DNA of 20,374 bases from an uncultured Blautia sp. (GCA_900543715.1 UQSX01000053.1:1-20374); one strand, 5' to 3'; shown: positions 1 to 7,049, numbered from the stretch's first letter. Numbers and translations are program-made. The notes: generated by a model not told the origin, from the letters alone.

Positions 1-749
1 TCGACCGGTCCCGGGTTTCAGATATCCGGGAGATCAGCGGCAGCGGAGTGATCGCAAAAGTAGACGGAACAGAGGTAGCGGCTGGAAATGATAAGCTGAT
101 GGACCATCTGGGAATCCCATATATAGGCTGTCATGCAGTGGGAACCATTATCCACATGGCAGTAGACAGTAAATATGCAGGACATATTGTGATTTCGGAT
201 GTTCTAAAACCCCATTCTAAAGAGGCTGTTAAAGGACTGAAAAAGGCAGGTGTGCGAAAGACTGTCATGCTTACCGGCGACGCCAAAGCAGTGGCTGACC
301 AGGTAGCCGGTGATCTGGGACTGGATGAGGTCTACAGCCAGCTGCTTCCCGGCGATAAGGTAGAAAAAGTCGAAGAGCTGCTGGAGGAAAAGCATGGAAA
401 AGATAAGCTGGCTTTTGTGGGAGATGGTATCAATGACGCTCCGGTATTGAGCAGGGCAGATATCGGCATCGCCATGGGAGCGATGGGTTCAGATGCAGCT
501 ATTGAAGCAGCAGATGTGGTGCTGATGGACGACGATCCCATGCAGATCACCAAGGCAATCAAAATCTCCAGGAAATGTATGGGCATTGTATATCAAAACA
601 TTATTTTCGCCATCGGCATCAAGCTGATCTGCCTGGCTCTGGGAGCTGTGGGTATCGCTAACATGTGGCTCGCCATCTTTGCAGACGTGGGCGTAATGAT
701 CCTGGCGGTATTAAATGCCATTCGTGCTTTGTTTGTGAAAAATCTTTAA
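1..749 (+). CDS. Heavy-metal P1B-type ATPase (Zn/Cd/Pb exporter type), C-terminal part
   Basis: The reading frame is open from base 3, so the gene enters from the left and only about the last 250 residues are seen. These cover the end of the nucleotide-binding domain, the P-domain and the final membrane helices. Visible motifs are MLTGDAKAVAD, then LLPGDKVEKV and the hinge FVGDGINDAPVLSRADIGIA, followed by DAAIEAADVVLM. The last two helices (IIFAIGIKLICLALGAVGI and MWLAIFADVGVMILAVLNAIR) carry the Lys and Asp typical of the ZntA/CadA Zn2+/Cd2+/Pb2+ branch, not the copper branch. The known family role is ATP-driven export of divalent soft metals across the cytoplasmic membrane. The phosphorylated DKTGT motif and any metal-binding N-terminus lie outside the window. 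A GTG at 48 is internal, not a real start. An intrinsic terminator follows. Confidence 0.93.
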   Translation, partial: DRSRVSDIREISGSGVIAKVDGTEVAAGNDKLMDHLGIPYIGCHAVGTIIHMAVDSKYAGHIVISDVLKPHSKEAVKGLKKAGVRKTVMLTGDAKAVADQVAGDLGLDEVYSQLLPGDKVEKVEELLEEKHGKDKLAFVGDGINDAPVLSRADIGIAMGAMGSDAAIEAADVVLMDDDPMQITKAIKISRKCMGIVYQNIIFAIGIKLICLALGAVGIANMWLAIFADVGVMILAVLNAIRALFVKNL

Positions 750-777
750 ATAGAAAGCAGAGATCTCTGACAGAAGG

Positions 778-807
778 GAGCCGGCGCAGTCATGCGGCGG
801 CTCTTTT
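778..807 (+). terminator. Intrinsic terminator after the P-type ATPase
   Basis: An 11-bp stem with one G-G mismatch (GAGCCG at 778-783 pairs with CGGCTC at 798-803, continued by CGCA/TGCG), a GTCA loop and a following TTTT tract. It lies 29 bases after the ATPase stop codon. Confidence 0.85.
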
Positions 808-827
808 CTGTCTGAAAGAGAAATGTA

Positions 828-856
828 ATGACAACCAGGAAGAGTAGTGTTACAAT
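828..856 (+). promoter_or_regulatory. Sigma-A-type promoter for the 906-2552 gene
   Basis: ATGACA (828-833), a 17-base spacer and TACAAT (851-856), just past the preceding terminator. Transcription would start near 863. The ATG at 828, which would lengthen the downstream gene, is therefore inside the -35 element. Confidence 0.7.
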
Positions 857-905
857 GGAACAACACAGAAAAGAACACTGTGTAGAAAGGTGTGGTATAA
901 AATTT

Positions 906-2552
906 ATGAAAAAGAAACTTCTGGCAGGGCTGGTCATTATTCTTCTGGCCTTTATTTATTACTATGTGACCCTTCCTGCCGTGAACATCCACGAAAGCGG
1001 ATTCTGGGTCTTTCTGGGGGGATTGGTGCTGCTGATCCTGATCATTTACGGCTTTCGGAAAAGAATTACCAGCATCCATCAGTTAAAATCCGATAAGGTA
1101 CTAAAGGGCGGACTGGTGCTCATATTGGCCATTGCAGTTGTCTATGCAGTTGGAGCCCTTTTGTCTTCTCCAGTCGTCAATGCAGGAAAGTATCAGGCTC
1201 TGATGGAACCGGAAGAACGGAACTTTGCGGAGGATATCAAAGAGATCAGCTATGACCAGATTCCTCTTTTGGATAAAGAGTCGGCAGAACTGCTGGGAAA
1301 CAGAAAGATGGGAAGTATGGTAGACATGGTGTCCCAGTTTGAGGTGAGCAGTCTTTATTCACAGATAAATTATAAGGAGCAGCCCTATCGGGTAAGCCCT
1401 CTGGTCTATGCCAGTCCTATTAAATGGCTGACCAATCAGAAGGATGGGATTCCGGCCTATGTGCGCATTGATATGGCGACGCAGAATACGGAGCTGGTAA
1501 AATTAGATGAAGGGATCAAGTATTCGGAATCCGAATACTTCAACAGAAATATTTACCGGCATTTGAGATTTAAATATCCTACCTACATGTTTGACCAGAT
1601 AAGCTTTGAGATTGATGATGATGGAACTCCTTATTGGATCTGTCCAGTCAAGAAGTTTAACATCGGTCTTTTCGGAGGCCAGACCATAGGCAGAGTAGTA
1701 TTGTGTAATGCTCAGACAGGAGAGTGCCAGGACCTGAAGATCGAAGACTGTCCAAAATGGGTAGACCGGGCATATCCGGCAGATCTTCTGGTGGAACTGT
1801 ATAATTATCATGGCATGCTGCAGAATGGATTTCTCAACAGCGTTCTGGGACAGAAGGGATGCCTTCAGACTACAGAAGGATATAATTATCTGGCCCTTGA
1901 TGATGATGTGTGGGTTTACACAGGGGTGACCTCTGTGAGCGGAGATAAATCCAATGTGGGATTTGTCCTTATGAACCAGAGGACTATGGAGACCAGATAC
2001 TATGCCTGTGAAGGCGCTCAGGAGCGGTCCGCCATGGATTCTGCAGAAGGACAAGTGCAGAACCTGAAGTATACAGCGGCATTCCCCCTTCTTCTGAACA
2101 TTTCTGACCAGCCCACCTATTTCATGGCTTTAAAGGACGGAGCCGGTCTGGTGAAGAAATATGCCATGGTCAATGTTCAGAAATATCAGAATGTAGCCAT
2201 CGGGGATACGGTTCAGGAATGTGAGGAGAATTATGTGGAACTGCTGAAAAGCAGCGGTATTGAAGTCAGCGGGGCTTCAGACAGCGATCTCAGTGCAGAG
2301 GGCGTCATATACCGCATGGCTCAAGCTGTGCTGGATGGAAACTCGCATTTCTATATTACACTGGAAGGACAGGAGCTGATTTTTGATATTCCGGTAACGG
2401 AGTTCCCGGAAATCGTAGGCTATGATACCGGAGACCAGATTTCTCTCAGGTATGAGGAAGGAGAATCTATCTGTACAGTTACTCAGCTTGAAGGCCGGGA
2501 ACCGGAAGCTGAGCAGGCACAGACAGAGGAAGAGACTTCCGAGGAAGAATGA
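906..2552 (+). CDS. Membrane-anchored protein of unknown function with large extracytoplasmic region
   Basis: A 548-residue protein. I start it at the ATG at 906 (MKKKLLAGLVIILLAF), 15 bases after AGAAAGG, because the upstream in-frame ATG at 828 overlaps the promoter. Three hydrophobic helices are seen at about residues 5-23, 32-51 and 67-87. About 450 mostly polar residues follow, probably outside the membrane, ending in a Glu-rich tail (about the last 20 residues). I recognise no catalytic motif or named domain. Residues 160-440 have a beta-rich look with many aromatic and acidic residues. The gene has its own promoter and no downstream partner, so it appears monocistronic. Context with the metal ATPase and leuS suggests no function. 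It could be a conserved lineage-specific envelope or sensor protein, but that is a guess. Confidence 0.8.
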   Translation: MKKKLLAGLVIILLAFIYYYVTLPAVNIHESGFWVFLGGLVLLILIIYGFRKRITSIHQLKSDKVLKGGLVLILAIAVVYAVGALLSSPVVNAGKYQALMEPEERNFAEDIKEISYDQIPLLDKESAELLGNRKMGSMVDMVSQFEVSSLYSQINYKEQPYRVSPLVYASPIKWLTNQKDGIPAYVRIDMATQNTELVKLDEGIKYSESEYFNRNIYRHLRFKYPTYMFDQISFEIDDDGTPYWICPVKKFNIGLFGGQTIGRVVLCNAQTGECQDLKIEDCPKWVDRAYPADLLVELYNYHGMLQNGFLNSVLGQKGCLQTTEGYNYLALDDDVWVYTGVTSVSGDKSNVGFVLMNQRTMETRYYACEGAQERSAMDSAEGQVQNLKYTAAFPLLLNISDQPTYFMALKDGAGLVKKYAMVNVQKYQNVAIGDTVQECEENYVELLKSSGIEVSGASDSDLSAEGVIYRMAQAVLDGNSHFYITLEGQELIFDIPVTEFPEIVGYDTGDQISLRYEEGESICTVTQLEGREPEAEQAQTEEETSEEE

Positions 2553-2562
2553 TTTCCTTTTT

Positions 2563-2587
2563 CTGAACGGGAAGATTTCTCGTTCAG
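2563..2587. other. Inverted repeat CTGAACG/CGTTCAG without T-tract
   Basis: A perfect 7-bp inverted repeat (2563-2569 and 2581-2587) with an 11-base centre lies between the stop codon at 2552 and the -35 box at 2591. It is followed by GGGG, not T residues, on the plus strand, and by an A-rich stretch then GGAAATC on the minus strand. It is thus a poor intrinsic terminator and may be an operator or a chance repeat. Confidence 0.4.
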
Positions 2588-2590
2588 GGG

Positions 2591-2619
2591 TTGACAAATG
2601 GAAAATCCCTGAGTAAAAT
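2591..2619 (+). promoter_or_regulatory. Promoter of the leuS T-box transcript
   Basis: Consensus TTGACA (2591-2596), exactly 17 bases, then TAAAAT (2614-2619). Predicted start of transcription is near 2626, directly ahead of the T-box leader. Confidence 0.85.
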
Positions 2620-2625
2620 GTGTAA

Positions 2626-2895
2626 TAGTCTTATATACCAAAAACTGTGAAGAGGATTATTAAGAAACCCTGCGTGTCAAGAGAGCTGCCGTCTGGTGCA
2701 AGGCAGTCGCGTAAGCTTCCCAACTGGCCTCGGAGTTCCCAAATCGAACTTTCCCTATTGACGGATCAGTAGATGCGGGCGGGATTTCCCGTTACAGAAA
2801 AAATGAGTGCACAGAATAATTTAAATCTGTGAATTAGAGTGGTACCACGGAATTTAAGCCCTTTCGTCTCTAACTGGAGAAGAGAGGGCTTTTTG
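2626..2895 (+). promoter_or_regulatory. T-box riboswitch (leucine) controlling leuS
   Basis: The leader senses uncharged tRNA-Leu and controls read-through into leuS. The conserved T-box segment AGAGTGGTACCACGG is at 2836-2850. Its bulge TGGT (2840-2843) would pair with the 3' ACCA of tRNA, which fits the A discriminator of tRNA-Leu. Stem I is recognisable from AAGAGAGCTGCC through the GGTGCAA distal loop (about 2676-2706). I place the specifier codon CTC at 2729-2731 (in GGCCTCGG), a leucine codon. That placement is inferred from the gene downstream and from the purine following it. The leader ends in an intrinsic terminator at 2856-2895, which competes with the antiterminator. Confidence 0.93.
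2856..2895 (+). terminator. Regulated terminator of the leuS T-box
   Basis: AAGCCCT (from 2856) pairs with AGGGCTT (2884-2890) and the inner TCTC with GAGA, followed by TTTTT. Its 5' side follows directly on the T-box sequence, as expected for an either/or terminator-antiterminator switch. Confidence 0.9.
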
Positions 2896-2945
2896 TATTG
2901 CCGGTACTATCAGAAACCGGCAGAAAGAATAAGGAGGAAAAGAAA

Positions 2946-5360
2946 ATGGCAGTACCATATAATCATAAGGCCATTGAGGCAAAATGGCGCAAGATCTGGG
3001 ATGAAAAACCAGTGAACGTAGATGACGGCAAAAAGCCAAAATATTATTGCCTGGATATGTTTCCATATCCATCAGGAAACGGACTTCACGTAGGACACTG
3101 GAGAGGTTATGTAATCTCTGACGTCTGGAGCCGTTACAAATTAATGCATGGATATTATCTGATCCATCCTATGGGCTGGGATGCCTTTGGTCTTCCGGCA
3201 GAAAACTATGCTATTAAGATGGGAGTACATCCTGCAAAATCTACTGCAGAAAATGTGAAAAATATCAAGAAACAGATTCAGGATATTGCTGCGATCTATG
3301 ACTGGGACAGAGAGGTCAATACTACAGATCCTAATTTCTACAAATGGACTCAGTGGATCTTTGTAAAAATGTTTAAAGAAGGCTTGGCCTATGAGAAGGA
3401 ATTCCCAATTAACTGGTGTCCTTCCTGTAAGACTGGTCTGGCAAATGAAGAGGTAGTAAACGGTAAATGTGAGCGCTGCGGTGCAGAAGTAACCAAGAAA
3501 AACCTTCGTCAGTGGATGCTCCGCATTACCAAATACGCAGACCGTCTCTTAAATGACCTGGACAAACTGGACTGGCCGGAAAAGGTTAAGAAGATGCAGA
3601 CCGACTGGATCGGAAAATCCTACGGCGCAGAGGTAGAATTCCCGGTAGAAGGCAGAGATGAGAAGATCACTGTATACACCACAAGACCGGATACTCTCCA
3701 TGGGGCAACCTTCATGGTTCTGGCTCCTGAGCATGCTCTGGCAAAGAGCCTGGCTACAGAGGATACAAGGGAAGCTGTAGAAAAATACATCTATGACGCT
3801 TCTATGAAATCTAATGTAGACCGTCTTCAGGATAAAGAAAAGACCGGCGTATTCACAGGAACCTACGCCATCAATCCACTTAATGGAAAGAAAGTGCCTA
3901 TCTGGCTTTCCGACTATGTACTGGCTGATTATGGTACAGGAGCTATCATGTGTGTACCGGCTCATGATGACCGTGACTTTGAATTTGCAACAAAATTCAA
4001 TATTCCGATCATCCAGGTAATCGCTAAGGACGGAAAAGAAATTGAAAATATGACAGAAGCTTATACAGAAGCTTCCGGAACTATGATCAACTCCGGAGAC
4101 TGGAACGGCATGGAATCTGCAGTTCTGAAGAAAGAAGCTCCTGAAATGATCGAGAAGATGGGAATCGGAAGAAAGACCGTAAATTACAAGCTCCGTGACT
4201 GGGTATTCTCCCGTCAGCGTTACTGGGGCGAGCCTATTCCGATCATCCACTGTCCAAAATGCGGAAATGTGCCGGTTCCGGAAGACCAGCTTCCTCTGAC
4301 CCTTCCAGAAGTAGAATCCTATGAGCCTACCGGTACAGGAGAATCTCCTCTGGCGGCTATTGACGAGTGGGTAAATACTACCTGCCCATGCTGCGGTTCC
4401 CCAGCCAAGAGAGAGACCAATACCATGCCTCAGTGGGCAGGATCTTCCTGGTACTTCCTCCGCTATGTGGATAACAAAAATGACAAGGAACTGGTTTCCA
4501 GAGAAAAAGCTGACAAATATCTTCCTGTAGATATGTATATCGGCGGTGTAGAGCATGCAGTTCTTCATCTGCTGTACTCTCGTTTCTATACCAAGTTTCT
4601 GTATGATATCGGTGTGATTGATTTTGACGAGCCGTTCCAGAAGCTGTTTAACCAGGGTATGATCACCGGTAAAAACGGCATTAAGATGAGCAAGTCTAAA
4701 GGCAATGTAGTATCTCCTGACGATCTTGTAAGAGACTATGGCTGTGATTCTCTGAGACTTTATGAACTTTTCGTAGGTCCGCCGGAACTAGATGCAGAAT
4801 GGGATGACAGAGGAATCGACGGGGTTTACCGTTTCCTGAACCGTTTCTGGAAGCTGGCCATGGACAGCAAAGATGCAAATGTGGCTGAGACCAAAGAAAT
4901 GGTGAAGATCCGCCACAAACTGGTTTATGATGTTACCCAGCGTCTGGAAAGCTTCAGCCTGAACACAGTTATCTCCGGTTTCATGGAGTACAATAACAAG
5001 CTTATTGATATGGCGAAGAAGACAGGAGGAATCGACAGAGAGACCATCGAAACCTTTATCCAGCTGTTGGCTCCTTTTGCTCCTCATGTGGCAGAAGAGC
5101 TGTGGCAGGAATACGGCCATGAGGATTCTGTATTCCATACCCAGTGGCCAGAGGCTGATGAGGAAGCTATGAAAGATGATGAGATCGAGATTCCTGTACA
5201 GATCAACGGAAAGACAAGAACCGTTATCAGCATCAGCGCAGAAGCTTCCAAAGAAGAGGCTATTGCTGCAGGAAAAGAAGCTATTGCCGATAAGCTGACA
5301 GGAAACGTGATAAAAGAAATCTATGTTCCTAAGAAGATTATTAACATAGTGATGAAATAA
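2946..5360 (+). CDS. leuS: Leucyl-tRNA synthetase
   Basis: An 804-residue class Ia aminoacyl-tRNA synthetase that attaches leucine to tRNA-Leu, the usual bacterial length. The catalytic HIGH-type motif is HVGH (residues 48-51) within FPYPSGNGLHVGHWRGYV, and KMSKS is at residues 580-584. Cysteine pairs suited to zinc are C158/C161 with C175/C178, and C436/C439 with C480/C483. The CP1 editing domain lies between about residues 220 and 415 and includes TTRPDTLHGATFMVLAPEH and the GTGAIMCVPAHDDRDFEFA stretch. The anticodon-binding and C-terminal domains are complete, ending IPVQINGKTR and then KEIYVPKKIINIVMK. I chose the ATG at 2946 because it follows AAGGAGG by about eight bases. An in-frame ATG-free extension upstream lies within the T-box tail. 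Expression is controlled by the leucine T-box. Confidence 0.98.
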   Translation: MAVPYNHKAIEAKWRKIWDEKPVNVDDGKKPKYYCLDMFPYPSGNGLHVGHWRGYVISDVWSRYKLMHGYYLIHPMGWDAFGLPAENYAIKMGVHPAKSTAENVKNIKKQIQDIAAIYDWDREVNTTDPNFYKWTQWIFVKMFKEGLAYEKEFPINWCPSCKTGLANEEVVNGKCERCGAEVTKKNLRQWMLRITKYADRLLNDLDKLDWPEKVKKMQTDWIGKSYGAEVEFPVEGRDEKITVYTTRPDTLHGATFMVLAPEHALAKSLATEDTREAVEKYIYDASMKSNVDRLQDKEKTGVFTGTYAINPLNGKKVPIWLSDYVLADYGTGAIMCVPAHDDRDFEFATKFNIPIIQVIAKDGKEIENMTEAYTEASGTMINSGDWNGMESAVLKKEAPEMIEKMGIGRKTVNYKLRDWVFSRQRYWGEPIPIIHCPKCGNVPVPEDQLPLTLPEVESYEPTGTGESPLAAIDEWVNTTCPCCGSPAKRETNTMPQWAGSSWYFLRYVDNKNDKELVSREKADKYLPVDMYIGGVEHAVLHLLYSRFYTKFLYDIGVIDFDEPFQKLFNQGMITGKNGIKMSKSKGNVVSPDDLVRDYGCDSLRLYELFVGPPELDAEWDDRGIDGVYRFLNRFWKLAMDSKDANVAETKEMVKIRHKLVYDVTQRLESFSLNTVISGFMEYNNKLIDMAKKTGGIDRETIETFIQLLAPFAPHVAEELWQEYGHEDSVFHTQWPEADEEAMKDDEIEIPVQINGKTRTVISISAEASKEEAIAAGKEAIADKLTGNVIKEIYVPKKIINIVMK

Positions 5361-5388
5361 TCGATATTTCAAAGCGTAATAAGAAATG

Positions 5389-5425
5389 GCGCAGGTAGTG
5401 GAGACATTATCTGCGCTGTTTTGTT
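5389..5425 (+). terminator. Intrinsic terminator after leuS
   Basis: A 12-bp stem with two G-T pairs (GCGCAGGTAGTG at 5389-5400 with CATTATCTGCGC at 5405-5416), a GAGA loop, then TGTTTTGTT. It begins 28 bases after the leuS stop. Confidence 0.92.
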
Positions 5426-5503
5426 ACATAGAAAACTTTATTTCCCGTGTGACAAAACAATCCAAGGCGTATGATGGATTAAATGGGAACCCGGCATATA
5501 GAA
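5426..5503. other. Intergenic stretch without recognisable gene
   Basis: This lies between the leuS terminator and the hairpin array. I see no coding frame with a ribosome binding site, no clear promoter and no RNA gene. It is the start of an 830-base gene-free region whose other parts (array, antitoxin-like RNA, palindrome, promoter) are listed separately. Confidence 0.6.
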
Positions 5504-5777
5504 GAACTCTGTACTTTTAAGTCCGGGAACGGTCGTATAGGAGAAAATAGGCTTATAACCGTCTATTTTAGTCTTCAGAGACGGTTACTATAAGAGAAAG
5601 TGGGCTTATAACCGTCCATTTAAGTCTTCAGAGACGGTTACTATATAAGAAAATGAGTTTATAACCGTTCTTTTAAGCCTTGGAGAACGGTTATTATAGG
5701 AGAAAGTGGAATTGAAACCGTTTTTTAGGCCTCGGAGAACGGTTGCTATAAGAAAAAATGGATTTTGAACCGTAAGT
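5504..5777. repeat. 53-bp tandem repeat array, each unit carrying a hairpin
   Basis: Left arms AACCGT begin at 5557, 5610, 5663, 5716 and 5768, giving a period of 53, 53, 53 and 52. Right arms ending ACGGTT (or ACGGT) end at 5533, 5586, 5639, 5692 and 5744. There are four full hairpins plus a right-half unit at the start and a left-half at the end. Hairpins are 5557-5586, 5610-5639, 5663-5692 and 5716-5744. The arms vary together: units 1-2 have AACCGTC/GACGGTT, units 3-4 have AACCGTT/AACGGTT. The 23-base links between hairpins are also alike (ACTATAAGAGAAAGTGGGCT and variants), so this is not a CRISPR. The period is not a multiple of three and no frame stays open. Function is unknown. Confidence 0.9.
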
Positions 5778-5869
5778 GTGAATTACTTCTCCGGGAGGGG
5801 CAAAACAAAATTACTGAACTGATATAGATGTTTTAAAAATAATTTCTAAATAACTGGAAAAGATTCTGA

Positions 5870-5898
5870 TTGTAAACAATTTCTGTTTGACATATAGC
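5870..5898 (+). promoter_or_regulatory. Possible weakened promoter of an antitoxin-like RNA
   Basis: TTGTAA (5870-5875), 17 bases, then TATAGC (5893-5898). This aligns with the better promoter TTGAAA-N17-TATAAT at 7046-7074 in the related downstream locus. The two changed bases in the -10 suggest loss of strength. Confidence 0.4.
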
Positions 5899-5914
5899 AT
5901 ACTTAACAAGAAAG
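5880..5914 (+). repeat. 35-bp direct repeat, copy 1
   Basis: Matches 7056-7090 at 31 of 35 positions with no gaps. The shared cores are TTGACATATA and ATACTTAACAAG. Each copy covers the -10 region and presumed start of a roughly 100-base RNA that ends in a hairpin. The pair looks like a duplicated promoter/5' segment of a toxin-antitoxin locus, not transposon ends. Confidence 0.85.
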
Positions 5915-6007
5915 AAACCGAAAGATGGGTGAAGTCCAGCTGCCGGCAAGAGTATATTTCAGAAATAATCGTTCTATTCTTTAGCTGGGAGCAGGACGGT
6001 TATTTTT
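5905..6007 (+). ncRNA. Putative antitoxin-like RNA (degenerate copy)
   Basis: Inferred transcript from the weak promoter at 5870-5898 to the terminator at 5963-6007, about 100 bases. This is the same length and layout as the antisense RNA at 7081-7182. I see no GATAG/CTATC stem with a TTCACAC loop here, so the target-recognition element of the downstream copy is absent or changed. It may be non-functional. Confidence 0.35.
5963..6007 (+). terminator. Intrinsic terminator of the antitoxin-like RNA
   Basis: A 12-bp stem with two G-T pairs: AAATAATCGTTC (5963-5974) with GGACGGTTATTT (5994-6005), ending in a run of five T (6003-6007). The arms and their order resemble the hairpins of the 53-bp array. 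Confidence 0.8.
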
Positions 6008-6049
6008 ATGCATTTGATATAGAAGCGCTATAATACCAGCTATCATCAT
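5981..6049 (-). pseudogene. Possible remnant of a small hydrophobic toxin gene
   Basis: A 22-codon frame reading MMIAGIIALLYQMHKNNRPA then PS and a stop, located opposite the antitoxin-like RNA and ending in the loop of its terminator hairpin. The hydrophobic stretch followed by a basic tail is what small holin-like/Fst-like type I toxins show. The DNA at its end (CATAAAAATAACC) resembles the end of the intact toxin gene (CATAGAAAATAGC). No ribosome binding site precedes the start codon, and the usual N-terminal half is missing, so I treat it as decayed. It could also be a chance frame. Confidence 0.3.
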
Positions 6050-6067
6050 GATATTGAGAACTGGTAT
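6033..6067. repeat. Inverted repeat ATACCAG/CTGGTAT
   Basis: A perfect 7-bp inverted repeat (6033-6039 and 6061-6067) spans the start of the toxin-like remnant. In RNA read from the minus strand it could form a hairpin over the start codon, as in self-occluded type I toxin messages. No T-tract follows. Confidence 0.4.
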
Positions 6068-6094
6068 GGTAAATGTGAAAAAGTGGATTTAAAA

Positions 6095-6123
6095 TTGAAA
6101 TATACCATAGTGCTATACTTCAA
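6095..6123. promoter_or_regulatory. 29-bp near-perfect palindrome next to a promoter (candidate operator)
   Basis: Outer TTGAA/TTCAA and inner TATA/TATA arms, with CA/TG close to the centre at 6109, give 11 of 14 Watson-Crick pairs plus a T-G next to the centre. It ends one base before the -35 box TTGATA (6125-6130) of the transglutaminase-like gene. The size and AT-rich symmetry suit a dimeric repressor site. No regulator gene is in the window next to it. Confidence 0.55.
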
Positions 6124-6124
6124 T

Positions 6125-6153
6125 TTGATATGCTGTGAAGAATTTTGTATAAT
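6125..6153 (+). promoter_or_regulatory. Promoter of the transglutaminase-like gene
   Basis: TTGATA (6125-6130), 17 bases, consensus TATAAT (6148-6153). Predicted start near 6160, giving a short leader of about 32 bases. Confidence 0.8.
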
Positions 6154-6191
6154 TAAGGCAGTAAAGAAAGGCGAAAAAGAGAGGTGAGGTT

Positions 6192-7049
6192 ATGTCTTCA
6201 AAATATAGAATGTTGATTAAAGAGAATCAGATATTTCAGAAAAATATAAAGCAGGAAATTACTTATTGCTTAGGCGCAGAGGAGTATATAGAACTGAACG
6301 ATAAATATGAGCTTAAAAAAATTGCAGGAGAACGTGATTTGGACAAGGTTATCAATCTACTTTCTTGGGTGAATAAATATGTCCGACATAGAGGAGACTA
6401 TGACAACTCAGATACTCAAGACGCTATTTCATTATTAAATCTAACATATAAAAAAGATTTTGCAGTAAATTGTTTATCAATGTCTATTATTTTGTCGGAG
6501 TGCCTGCTCTCTGTCGGAGTAAAATCTAGAGTTATGTATATGATGCCGCAAAGTGAAACAGATGGGGATAGTCACGTGGTTGTCGAAGCCTATGTTTCTG
6601 AATGGGGTAAATGGATAATGGCTGATCCTACATATGGCAGCTATTGTTTGGATAGCAATGGGAATATACTCAATCTTTGGGAAATACGAAAAATGATTGC
6701 GAATGATAGAGACTATTACTTTTCGGACACCATTAACTATAATGGGATTATTGTTAAAGATATAGAGAATGTTCAAGAATACTATGAAAAAAATTTATTT
6801 TTTTTAAGGTGCAGAAGCGCTCAAGGATTTGGACAGCACAGAGAATACAAAAATATGCTGGAAATAGCACCTTTAGGATTTGATGTACATAGCAGAATGG
6901 TGAAAAACTTGCAGTATCGGATTAGCACATATGGAGATCATCCTATTTTTCGGATATGGAGAGAGTATGAGGAAAATTTGGCGAATACATATGTTGATAT
7001 CATATCAGTTTATTCGAGTAATAGTTCTTGTAGTTCAAAATCTGGTTGA
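6192..7049 (+). CDS. Transglutaminase-like (papain-fold) protein
   Basis: A 285-residue soluble protein starting at an ATG three bases after GAGGTGAG. The transglutaminase-like core shows a candidate Cys-His-Asp triad: Cys94 in AVNCLSMSIILSE, His128 in DSHVVVEAY and Asp145 in WIMADPTYG. Family members act as cysteine proteases, peptidases or amide-bond-forming enzymes. The substrate here cannot be read from sequence. There is no signal peptide or membrane helix, so it is probably cytoplasmic. The C-terminal tail is rich in Ser and Cys and lacks a clear fold. The gene is more AT-rich than its neighbours and lies between two toxin-antitoxin-like loci that share a 35-bp repeat, which suggests acquisition by transfer. 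It has its own promoter and an adjacent palindrome, and its stop codon overlaps the -35 box of the downstream antisense RNA. Confidence 0.75.
   Translation: MSSKYRMLIKENQIFQKNIKQEITYCLGAEEYIELNDKYELKKIAGERDLDKVINLLSWVNKYVRHRGDYDNSDTQDAISLLNLTYKKDFAVNCLSMSIILSECLLSVGVKSRVMYMMPQSETDGDSHVVVEAYVSEWGKWIMADPTYGSYCLDSNGNILNLWEIRKMIANDRDYYFSDTINYNGIIVKDIENVQEYYEKNLFFLRCRSAQGFGQHREYKNMLEIAPLGFDVHSRMVKNLQYRISTYGDHPIFRIWREYEENLANTYVDIISVYSSNSSCSSKSG

Noticed and set aside
3549..4568. Long minus-strand frame (339 codons) inside leuS
   Set aside because: It is a shadow of leuS: the coding strand is certain from the HVGH and KMSKS motifs, and the minus-strand frame has no ribosome binding site or family resemblance.
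5557..5744. Regular about 30-base palindromic repeats separated by 23-base links, looking like a CRISPR array
   Set aside because: The links are similar to each other, whereas spacers should be unique; the palindromes differ in their arms between units, and no cas gene is near. It is a 53-bp tandem repeat.
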